DNA from: Elusimicrobiota bacterium
GTDB lineage: Bacteria > Elusimicrobiota > Elusimicrobia > UBA1565 > UBA9628
Length of the DNA stretch: 5,433 nucleotides
Reading direction: 5' to 3'
Assembly: GCA_028717525.1 (NCBI GenBank)
Contig: JAQUNT010000193.1
Coordinates: 1 to 5,433 of the forward strand
The position numbers and the translations under genes are program-made. The notes beneath the pieces are model-generated. The model was not told the DNA's origin and did no database searches. It worked only from the letters and a program-made list of their open reading frames with translations. Position 1 is the stretch's first letter; the number at the start of each line of letters is the position of its first letter. Shown here one piece after another: positions 1 through 5,100 of this stretch.

Positions 1-19
1 AACGGGGGATCGAGGCAAT

Positions 20-146
20 CCCCACCTGCCCGGCAATCTGACCAAAGGCATCGAAAAATGAGGGATCGGTTTGGGCAGCCTGGTAGCCAGTCAGCGGAAA
101 CTCGGGGCGCGGAGACCCCACCTGCCCGATGAATCAAACGCAAAGG
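20..146 (+). repeat. imperfect direct repeat pair in leader
   Basis: A 13-base identical block, CCCCACCTGCCCG, occurs at 20-32 and again at 116-128, 96 bases apart. The similarity continues past it: AATC at 35-38 and 132-135, then CAAAGG at 43-48 and 141-146. Each copy is preceded by a G-run that can fold back on its CCCC (GGGGAT 5-10 with ATCCCC 18-23; GGGG 104-107 with CCCC 116-119). The spacing is a multiple of three, and the two copies read PHLP in the same forward frame with a stop between them. A decayed tandem repeat of coding origin is therefore as possible as a structured RNA leader. The CAAAGG of the second copy is part of the Shine-Dalgarno of the gene starting at 156. Confidence 0.7.
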
Positions 147-155
147 AGGGACGCA

Positions 156-326
156 ATGGACCCACAAGAAACGCAGGATACTCCGGCCAAGGAGACGCGC
201 GGCCGGCAGGCGAAAGTGATTCCGATCACGGTCTCATTGACCGTGCCGGACCACTCGGCGCTGATGACTTTGACCCTCAAGAGGATGAAGCAGCTGGGGG
301 AGGATGTGCCGCGCGACAGGGTCTGA
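156..326 (+). CDS. small hypothetical protein, 3' end cut off by the IS
   Basis: This is a 56-residue reading frame of unknown function. The ATG at 156 is chosen over an in-frame upstream start at 129 because AAAGGAGGG (142-150) sits six bases before it, an almost ideal Shine-Dalgarno. The first 25 residues are polar and charged (Q, E, T, K, R). Residues about 26-50 look more structured, with a short beta-like stretch (IPITVSLTV) followed by an amphipathic segment (MTLTLKRMKQL). No family is recognised. The stop codon TGA at 324-326 is the tip of the insertion sequence, so the natural C-terminus is missing and the product is probably a non-functional fragment. There is no neighbour on this strand to suggest a role. 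The start is well supported; that the fragment is still expressed is not. Confidence 0.55.
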   Translation: MDPQETQDTPAKETRGRQAKVIPITVSLTVPDHSALMTLTLKRMKQLGEDVPRDRV

Positions 327-361
327 CCTTCCCCCTGATTCTAGACCAAGTTGAATTGGGG
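324..361 (+). repeat. right inverted repeat (IRR) of the IS
   Basis: This is the transposon end beside the 3' end of orfB. Read inward it starts TGACCTTCCCCC and ends GAATTGGGG. It aligns with the reverse complement of 1511-1549 with one gap. The first 12 bases are identical, the middle shares CTAG.CCA, and the inner end shares AATTGGGG. The orfB stop codon (341-343) lies inside it. Its first three bases give the stop codon of the plus-strand gene at 156. Confidence 0.9.
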
Positions 362-1213
362 GATCCGGGTGTCGTTCGTTTGTAGCATTGCCGTGTGTCG
401 TTGTGCAAACTGACTCGGAGAAAGGTCGTTGAGTGCGCCGTGTGGCCGTTCTTCGTTGTACTCCTTCCGATAGGCTTCGATGATCACGCTGGCTTCGGCA
501 AGCAAGACGAACTGGTTCTGATTGAGGCATTCGTCCCGCAGCTTGCCGTTGAAGCTCTCGATGAAGGCGTTCTCGACGGGCTTGCCAGGCCGGATGAAGT
601 CGAGCTTCACCTTGTGTCGGTGAGCCCACTCGTCGAGAGCTCGGCACGTGAATTCTGAGCCGTTATCGCTCGTAATGGCCTCAGGGAGGCCGCGAAGCTC
701 GGCGACCTGCTCCAGCACCTCAATGACCCGCCGGCCGCTTATAGAGAAGTCTACGAGCAGGGCGAGGCATCCCCGCGTGAAGACGTCTACGAGCGTGAAG
801 ACCTTGAACCTGCGTCCGCCGACCAGCGTATCGAACACGAAGTCCATCGCCCAGCGCTGGTTGGGCCTCGTCGGCATCGGCAGGGGCACCCGGAGCGCGG
901 CAGCCTGGCGTTTGGACTTTTTCAGACGAAGCGACAGCCTTTCTTCCCGGTATATCCGCTCGATCTTCTTGTGGTTCACTTTGAGCCCTCTCTTCACGCG
1001 AATCGACCAAATGACCCGAGGCTGGCCGTAGCGCCGGTGGCGCTCGGCGATCTGCCGAATCAACTGGCGCAGCTCGACGTCGTCTTTGCGGCGAGCCTTG
1101 TAGCGGTAGGTCGCCCTGCAGAGTTGCAGGAGCCGGCAAGCTTGGCGTTGGCTTAGGCCCAGGTCCGCGGCCGCAAATAGAGCTGCGGCTCGCCGCTGCC
1201 TGGGCCTTACCAG
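341..1213 (-). CDS. IS3-family transposase OrfB (DDE integrase domain), made by frameshift from orfA
   Basis: OrfB is the catalytic part of the transposase, which cuts and joins the IS ends. The frame is open from the CTG at 1213-1211, which follows the slippery site, to the TAG at 343-341 (290 residues). It has no convincing start of its own; the first possible initiator is a TTG at 1063, after the HTH_21-like region. The region upstream of that TTG reads as a typical OrfB N-terminus (LSQRQACRLLQLCRATYRY), which shows that the frameshifted product is the real one. Numbering from the TTG, the catalytic triad is D74 (WAMDF), D133 (TSDNGSEF) and E169 (AFIESFNGKLRDECL). D133 and E169 are 35 residues apart, the D-x35-E spacing of the rve integrase core. 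The C-terminus has the usual YNEERPHGAL segment. The predicted OrfAB fusion is 377 residues. No damage is seen. Confidence 0.93.
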   Translation of the reverse strand: MVRPRQRRAAALFAAADLGLSQRQACRLLQLCRATYRYKARRKDDVELRQLIRQIAERHRRYGQPRVIWSIRVKRGLKVNHKKIERIYREERLSLRLKKSKRQAAALRVPLPMPTRPNQRWAMDFVFDTLVGGRRFKVFTLVDVFTRGCLALLVDFSISGRRVIEVLEQVAELRGLPEAITSDNGSEFTCRALDEWAHRHKVKLDFIRPGKPVENAFIESFNGKLRDECLNQNQFVLLAEASVIIEAYRKEYNEERPHGALNDLSPSQFAQRHTAMLQTNDTRIPQFNLV

Positions 1214-1219
1214 TTTTTT
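1155..1219 (-). promoter_or_regulatory. programmed -1 ribosomal frameshift signal (orfA to orfB)
   Basis: On the minus strand the orfA codons TCA AAA AAC contain the heptamer A AAA AAC (1219-1213), which fits the X XXY YYZ slippery rule. Five bases downstream begins a perfect 9-bp stem, AGGCCCAGG with CCTGGGCCT (1207-1199 pairing with 1163-1155). Its interior holds a second hairpin, GCGG-CGAG-CCGC (1196-1185). After a -1 slip the next codon is CTG at 1213-1211, and the frame stays open to the orfB stop. The orfA stop TAA (1209-1207) comes two codons after the slippery site. Slippery site, short spacer and branched structure are the known architecture for making OrfAB in IS3 elements. Function here is inferred. 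Confidence 0.9.
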
Positions 1220-1473
1220 GAGAGGATGACCTTGGCCGCGTCGTTCTCGAGGATGAGCTCGGCGACCTTCTTCTTGAGCCTGAGGTTCTCGTCCTCGAGG
1301 GCCCTGAGCCGCTTGATGTCGGGCACGGTCATGCCCGCATACTTGTTGCGCCAGTGGTAGAACGTGTTCGGGCTGACGCCGTATTTGCGGCAGATTTCCT
1401 CCGTCCGGACGCCGGCCGCGGCCTCCTTCAGGATCCTGACGATCTGTTCTTCGGTGTAGCGTTTGCGGGACAT
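1207..1473 (-). CDS. IS3-family transposase OrfA (HTH and leucine zipper)
   Basis: This is an 88-residue DNA-binding protein that recognises the IS ends. Alone it usually acts as a regulator; fused to OrfB it forms the transposase. Residues 1-20 (RKRYTEEQIVRILKEAAAG) and a helix-turn-helix at about 23-44 (EEICRKYGVSPNTFYHWRNKY) match the HTH_8/Tnp_1 domain. A heptad of leucines (L59, L66, L73) within a charged helix (about 53-80) is the usual dimerising zipper. The ATG at 1473 is preceded by GGAGG (1485-1481) with a 7-base spacer, which fixes the start. The length is typical. The frame ends at TAA just beyond the A AAA AAC slippery site, so part of the ribosomes should continue into orfB. Confidence 0.93.
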   Translation of the reverse strand: MSRKRYTEEQIVRILKEAAAGVRTEEICRKYGVSPNTFYHWRNKYAGMTVPDIKRLRALEDENLRLKKKVAELILENDAAKVILSKNW

Positions 1474-1488
1474 TTCAGGGCCTCCAGT

Positions 1489-1503
1489 GTGCTAGGATAG
1501 CAC
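1489..1503 (-). promoter_or_regulatory. small hairpin just upstream of the orfA Shine-Dalgarno
   Basis: GTGCTA (1489-1494) and TAGCAC (1498-1503) form a perfect 6-bp inverted repeat with a 3-base loop, three bases before the GGAGG of orfA. It lies between the left inverted repeat and the gene, where the IS promoter and leader should be. It could be an operator or an RNA hairpin near the ribosome-binding site. I do not see a strong promoter match beside it. Confidence 0.4.
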
Positions 1504-1510
1504 TCGGAAA

Positions 1511-1549
1511 CCCCAATTGACTATGGCCTAGTTTTCGGGGGGAAGGTCA
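1511..1549 (-). repeat. left inverted repeat (IRL) of the IS
   Basis: This is the transposon end upstream of orfA. Read inward (minus strand) it begins TGACCTTCCCCCCGAAAACT and ends AATTGGGG, pairing with 324-361 with one gap. The outer 12 bases are identical to the other end. Its outermost three bases (1549-1547, TGA on the minus strand) are the stop codon of the secreted-protein gene that enters from the right. Confidence 0.9.
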
Positions 1550-2008
1550 GGGCTTCAATATGCGATCAGAGGACTGCTTGACGGGGAACTTGAAGACGAT
1601 CTTCCCTTGCATATTAACTATCCCGCAGAAATCGGAAAGGTCCCTCGGCCCCTTTGGGAACCAAGGGTCCTGGCATACGATGATATTTTCACCGCCCCCC
1701 ACAGCGATGGCCGCCTTTTGAGCCAGCCAGAGAATGGCTGCGGGCTCTACTGCAAATGAATCGACAGGGGTCCCGTCCTGCATCAGCATTGCGCGAGGAT
1801 CAAAGTGCAACTTGTTTCCTAGGCGGAAGAACTCGATGCGATCATAATGGAGAGCAACGGCATATCGGGAATTGCCCACCATCTCGATGAGTTGCCGGTC
1901 TCCTGACTTGCGTCGAATTAGCTCATCGGGTGTCACCTGGGCCCAAGCTTGTCCTACCGAGAAAGCCAGCAATGCAACCTGCAAAGCTAGGCGGAGGTGT
2001 TTTCCCAT
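1547..2008 (-). CDS. secreted protein of unknown family, 3' end cut off by the IS
   Basis: This encodes 153 residues from the ATG at 2008. That start gives a clean Sec signal peptide: a basic N-region (GKHLR), a hydrophobic core at about 7-18, and an AWA|Q cleavage site after residue 23. A weak AAGGA lies about 11 bases upstream. The frame runs back to a TTG at 2092, but the extra 28 residues would bury the signal peptide and are rejected. The mature part is mixed alpha/beta. It has two cysteines (C112 and C128) around a PWFPKGPRDL loop that could form a disulfide in the periplasm, and a terminal beta-like stretch (GKIVFKFPV). No known domain is recognised. The stop codon is the TGA of the IS end, so the original C-terminus is probably missing. 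Base composition is visibly less G+C-rich than in the radical SAM genes upstream, which suggests a different origin or weaker selection. Confidence 0.6.
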   Translation of the reverse strand: MGKHLRLALQVALLAFSVGQAWAQVTPDELIRRKSGDRQLIEMVGNSRYAVALHYDRIEFFRLGNKLHFDPRAMLMQDGTPVDSFAVEPAAILWLAQKAAIAVGGGENIIVCQDPWFPKGPRDLSDFCGIVNMQGKIVFKFPVKQSSDRILKP

Positions 2009-2057
2009 TATTTCTCTAATCCTTAACCATGGTGCGCCTAATGGGTTGAGCTGGTCT

Positions 2058-2087
2058 GTATAACGTCGGCCTTTGATATCTTGTGAA
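2058..2087 (-). promoter_or_regulatory. weak candidate promoter for the secreted-protein gene
   Basis: On the minus strand TTCACA (2087-2082) and TTATAC (2063-2058) are separated by 18 bases, about 50 bases before the ATG at 2008. Both hexamers match the sigma-70 consensus only partly (TTGACA/TATAAT). No better pair was found in the spacer. If there is no promoter here, the gene would depend on readthrough from the radical SAM operon. Confidence 0.2.
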
Positions 2088-2153
2088 TCCAAATTGCGCT
2101 GATCGCGCCTGGGTCCAATCAGGGTCTTTGTCCAGGGTCAATTTATTGCAGCC

Positions 2154-2190
2154 TTAGGTGAAGTTACTGGAAAAGGGTAATACTGCCTAA
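2154..2190 (-). other. imperfect hairpin downstream of the radical SAM operon
   Basis: In the 214-bp spacer between the operon and the secreted-protein gene, TTAGG (2154-2158) pairs with CCTAA (2186-2190). Inside it, GTTAC (2163-2167) pairs with GTAAT (2177-2181, one G-U), leaving a 4x4 internal loop and a 9-base apical loop. It could slow or end transcription, but no T-run follows on the minus strand, so it is not a standard intrinsic terminator. The same spacer has the direct repeat CAGGGTC at 2120-2126 and 2133-2139. Confidence 0.3.
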
Positions 2191-2222
2191 ACTCCATAAT
2201 ATGCAAGCCCTTCCAACAAGCC

Positions 2223-3641
2223 TCATATCCACTCGATGTGGTCGCGCCAATGGTCCACCAAGGCCCCGGAGAGGCAGAAGTCAGTGCACTTGCCCCGCTG
2301 GGTCCGGTCCAGGATGCGCTTCCTGAACTCCTGCATGGTCGGGCTGTTCCAGGCCTCCATGAGGGACTGCTTCTCGCAGTGGCCGATGTCCATGTGCCGT
2401 CCGTCCCGTATGCAGTGCCAGTTCGGCACCAGCCCGCCTCCTTCCCGGATGATGAGCAGCTTCCAAGGCGAGAGACAGTGATACGGCGGGAGCTCCGGCT
2501 CGGCCTTGGCCGCTGGAGCCTGGGACGGCTTCTTCGCCTCATCCAGCATCCCGGCAGGCGGGAAAGGCAGGTTGTCTCCGAAGCGCAGGCCGCAGCTCGC
2601 CGCCTTCTGCGCGGCCAAGGCCCGCTGGCGCTGCAGCTCGGTCCAGGTCTCCTTCGTGCCCCGCTCGAAGATGTCCTCCTCCACAGGGTTGGCGCCTATG
2701 ACGATGTGGCTCAGGTCCAGGATGTCGAAGCGCTGCTGGTGCGCGAAATCCACCATGGCCGCCACCTGCTTGTAGTTGGACCGCATCACCAGCATGTGCA
2801 GCTCGAGGCGCACATAAGGCTGGTTCTGCCTCACCCGTTCCTCGTTGAAGTAGGAGATGCCCGCGATCAGCTTCTCCCAGGAGCCCCCGCAGCGGATCTT
2901 CTCGAACATCTCCTTATCCGCCCCGTCTATGGAGATGCGCACATGCACCCGGTTGCGCACCAGAAGCTCGGCCCACCTTCTGTCTATGAGCAAGCCGTTG
3001 GTGATGATGTTCTGGGACAGATGCGGGTTGCGGCCCCCGCTCTCGATAAGCTCGGGCAGGCCGGCCACGATCAAAGGCTCGCCTCCCTGCCACTGCAGGT
3101 CCGAAAGATAGGGAGTCAGCGCCTTGACCTCGGAGATGGTCTTGGCTGACACGGACCAAGGCTTGTCGTCCGGCATCACGCACATGGAGCAGCGGATGTT
3201 GCACTGGTTGGTCAGGCGCACGGTCAGACGGTTAGGGAAAGACTTGATCTCCGTGCGGCCTTCCGTGATCTCGCGCTCGTTGAGGATCTGGTTGCGCAGG
3301 TACACATCCTTGGTGTCCTTGAAACGCTTCTCCAGCTCCTCCTGCCTGGACAATGCTTCGTCCTTGCGCCCCAGGCGGCGGAAAAGATGCGCCAAGAGCA
3401 CGCGCGCCCGGAACTCCTTCTCTTCTGATAAGGCCTTGGTCTCCACGCAGCGCTGTACGCGCGCCGCGGTCCCGGCCAAGTCTCCGGCCTCGTAAAGAGT
3501 CCTGGCCCAGGCCTCGTTGAGCCGGGCCGCGTCCTGCGGCTTGGCCTGCGGGCTAAGCCTGGCCTCGGCCTCCGCAAAGCGCCCGGCCAAGGCCAGCTCC
3601 CGGACCGGGTCCGCCTCTATGGCGCGCAAAAGCTGCTGCAT
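2223..3641 (-). CDS. radical SAM protein with TPR-like N-terminus and SPASM-type C-terminus
   Basis: This 472-residue enzyme is expected to bind a [4Fe-4S] cluster and cleave S-adenosylmethionine to a 5'-deoxyadenosyl radical. Residues about 1-120 are helical, with TPR-like pairs (GRFAEAEARL, GRKDEALSRQEELEK), probably for binding a partner or peptide. The radical SAM core begins near 137 with CNIRCSMC (C147, C151, C154), has WQGGEP at 184-189 for the SAM site, and TNGLLID and ISIDG strands. A proline/alanine/lysine linker (about 369-386) leads to a SPASM/Twitch-like region with C389, C410, C422, C452 and C456, enough for an auxiliary Fe-S cluster but not the full two-cluster SPASM set. The start at 3641 is fixed by GAGGAG five to ten bases upstream, inside the end of the previous gene, one base after its stop. 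Such enzymes often modify peptides or proteins; the substrate is unknown. It is the last gene of the operon. Confidence 0.9.
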   Translation of the reverse strand: MQQLLRAIEADPVRELALAGRFAEAEARLSPQAKPQDAARLNEAWARTLYEAGDLAGTAARVQRCVETKALSEEKEFRARVLLAHLFRRLGRKDEALSRQEELEKRFKDTKDVYLRNQILNEREITEGRTEIKSFPNRLTVRLTNQCNIRCSMCVMPDDKPWSVSAKTISEVKALTPYLSDLQWQGGEPLIVAGLPELIESGGRNPHLSQNIITNGLLIDRRWAELLVRNRVHVRISIDGADKEMFEKIRCGGSWEKLIAGISYFNEERVRQNQPYVRLELHMLVMRSNYKQVAAMVDFAHQQRFDILDLSHIVIGANPVEEDIFERGTKETWTELQRQRALAAQKAASCGLRFGDNLPFPPAGMLDEAKKPSQAPAAKAEPELPPYHCLSPWKLLIIREGGGLVPNWHCIRDGRHMDIGHCEKQSLMEAWNSPTMQEFRKRILDRTQRGKCTDFCLSGALVDHWRDHIEWI

Positions 3642-3642
3642 C

Positions 3643-5100
3643 TTATCTCCTCGCCGCCTCTTGCCGGCATTCCGCGGCCAGCTTCTCCACCGCGGTCCGG
3701 GTCTTGATCACCCTGCGGTTCACGGCCAGGAACAGCCCCGGCACGTCGAGCATGCGCAGGCAGAACTCCTCGAAGCGCCGCACGCGCTCCTCGTGGCTGT
3801 TGCTTCCGTCCTCCGACTCCCACTTCTCCGCGTCCGAGCCCTTGATCCCGAAGCGGGCCGGCTGCTCGGCCAGAGGCGTTCCCGGCAGAAGCTGCGTGGT
3901 CGGAGACGTCAGGCGCACCTCCCAGATGTTCGAGGCGTTGCGCTCGATGAAGTCCACGGTCTCGCGCAGGTCCTCTTTCGTCTCGCCCGGCAGGCCGATC
4001 ATCACGTTGACCGAGGCGTGGATGCGGTTCTTTCGGCAAGAGGCGAAGACCCGCTCGGCCAGGTCGTTGCTGAAGAAGCCCTTGTGTATGAAGGCCCGCA
4101 CCTTCTCCGAGCCGCTCTCCAGGCCCACGCCCATGTTGTTGCAGCCCGCGCGGGCCAGCTTTCCTACGAACTCCTCGTCGAGCTCCGGCCTGAGCACGAA
4201 GTCCGCGCCCCAGTAGATGGGAGCTTCTTTCCAGGCCTCGATCACCCGGCCGCAGAACCGGTCCAAGGCCTTCATGTCCCCGTTGATGAGCCGGTCGCAG
4301 TAGCGCAGGTGCCTGACCCCCGCGTTGCGCTCGTGCTGCACCTTGTACTCCTCGAACCAGCGGTCCACGCTCATGCTCCGGAACTTGCCGGTCCAGACCC
4401 AGTCCCTGCAGTAGGCGCAGCGGAAAGGGCAGCCCCGCGAAACGGAGAAGCGGATGGTCTTGGGGTCCGAGTAGCGCTTGAAGTCGTAGTCGGTGAAGTC
4501 GTAATGAGGCAGGCTGTCCAGGTCCTCCAGCCAGGGCCCCCTGCTGGTGTCGACCACCTTGCCCTGGGCCGCGAAGCGCTCGAGCCCCTTGCCGGCCAGC
4601 ACCGCGGGCAAGGCCAGGTCGTCCTCCCCGATGATGAGCCGGTCGAAAGGCACGATGGCGCGGCCGCGCTCGTCGCGCAGGTCCTGCTGCTCCTTCCAGC
4701 GCTTCAGCGACACGGGATCCGTGGAGACCAGGCCCGAGCCGATCAGCGTCAGGTCCGGAGCCAGGGCCCTGAGCTCGCGGGCCATGTCCTCGGCGCCGCG
4801 GCAGGAGTGCTCGGCCTTGAACACCACGGCCTGGGGCTGGGCAGCCAGGATCTCTTGCGCGTAGCAGGAGAGCTTCGCGCTCTCCTCTTCGGCGATGGCC
4901 GAGTGCGGGTCCTTGGAGTGCGCGGTCAAGGCGAACTTCCAATAGGGCCGGGACTTGAAGGTCCCGTGGAAGAGCTCGTTGCTGATGTCGAAGACGCGCA
5001 CCTCGTGGCCCTCGCGCCGCAGCACGGCCGCGGTCAGGGCCATCTCCGAAGGCGGGGTATCCCTGGGACAGGGCGGCATCTGCACCAAGGCCAGCCTCAT
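3643..5100 (-). CDS. B12-binding-type radical SAM enzyme
   Basis: This is a 485-residue protein. Residues 1 to about 165 form a Rossmann-like region with the opening typical of cobalamin-binding radical SAM proteins (LALVQMPP, then ALTAAVLRREGHEVRVFDIS, and later LIGSG and IIGEDD). A classical DxHxxG cobalamin-ligand motif is not seen, which is common in this class. The radical SAM domain starts near 215 with SRGCPFRCAYC (C224, C228, C231). It continues through GADFVLRPE, the family motif GVGLESGSEKV (324-334) and VNVMIGLPGETKEDL (364-378). The C-terminal 85 residues are helical and unrecognised. Known members methylate unactivated carbons or phosphorus, or rearrange carbon skeletons; the reaction here cannot be told. 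The ATG at 5100 overlaps the stop of the upstream gene (ATGA), and GGAG (5112-5109) lies eight bases before it. An in-frame extension to 5292 lies within the upstream gene and does not look like protein. Confidence 0.92.
   Translation of the reverse strand: MRLALVQMPPCPRDTPPSEMALTAAVLRREGHEVRVFDISNELFHGTFKSRPYWKFALTAHSKDPHSAIAEEESAKLSCYAQEILAAQPQAVVFKAEHSCRGAEDMARELRALAPDLTLIGSGLVSTDPVSLKRWKEQQDLRDERGRAIVPFDRLIIGEDDLALPAVLAGKGLERFAAQGKVVDTSRGPWLEDLDSLPHYDFTDYDFKRYSDPKTIRFSVSRGCPFRCAYCRDWVWTGKFRSMSVDRWFEEYKVQHERNAGVRHLRYCDRLINGDMKALDRFCGRVIEAWKEAPIYWGADFVLRPELDEEFVGKLARAGCNNMGVGLESGSEKVRAFIHKGFFSNDLAERVFASCRKNRIHASVNVMIGLPGETKEDLRETVDFIERNASNIWEVRLTSPTTQLLPGTPLAEQPARFGIKGSDAEKWESEDGSNSHEERVRRFEEFCLRMLDVPGLFLAVNRRVIKTRTAVEKLAAECRQEAARR
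3646..3652 (-). promoter_or_regulatory. Shine-Dalgarno of the TPR/radical SAM/SPASM gene
   Basis: GAGGAGA on the minus strand (3652-3646) lies over the last codons of the B12-type gene, directly before its TAA stop (3645-3643). The next gene's ATG (3641-3639) follows one base later. A ribosome ending the first gene is therefore placed to start the second, which indicates translational coupling and fixes the start codon. Confidence 0.8.

Larger units (their letters stand above)
324..1549 (-). mobile_element. IS3-family insertion sequence, complete
   Basis: This is a 1226-bp element bounded by imperfect inverted repeats that begin TGACCTTCCCCC at both ends. It encodes orfA and orfB on the minus strand, joined by a -1 frameshift signal. 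This layout is diagnostic of the IS3 family, and the OrfA/OrfB wording resembles the IS407-type group (inference from memory of family sequences). No frame disruption, premature stop or missing catalytic residue is visible, so the element could be active. The flanking four bases are GGTC (320-323) and GGGC (1550-1553). IS407-type elements normally duplicate four bases, so this is either a mutated duplication or a sign of rearrangement after insertion. Both flanking reading frames end on the TGA that forms each IS tip. Confidence 0.93.

Noticed and set aside
58..132. 24-codon frame with AAAGG nine bases upstream, ending before the gene at 156
   Set aside because: It is short, low in complexity and lies wholly within the repeated leader. 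A leader peptide is possible but nothing beyond the weak Shine-Dalgarno supports it.
1..155. Known structured RNA such as cobalamin riboswitch, 6S RNA, RNase P RNA or tmRNA
   Set aside because: Phrases such as ACCTGCC and GGAAACTCGGGG recall such RNAs, but none of their full conserved cores could be matched by eye.
71..385. 104-codon plus-strand frame crossing from the leader into the IS
   Set aside because: It begins at a non-ATG codon without a ribosome-binding site, crosses the IS boundary, and overlaps the better-supported gene at 156 in another frame.
2008..2092. N-terminal extension of the secreted protein to a TTG at 2092
   Set aside because: It would place 28 residues before a clear signal peptide, and the extension overlaps the likely promoter region.
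2238..3149. Plus-strand frame of about 300 codons opposite the TPR/radical SAM gene
   Set aside because: It has no recognisable domain and no Shine-Dalgarno, and it is an antisense shadow of a gene with intact CxxxCxxC and SPASM-type motifs.
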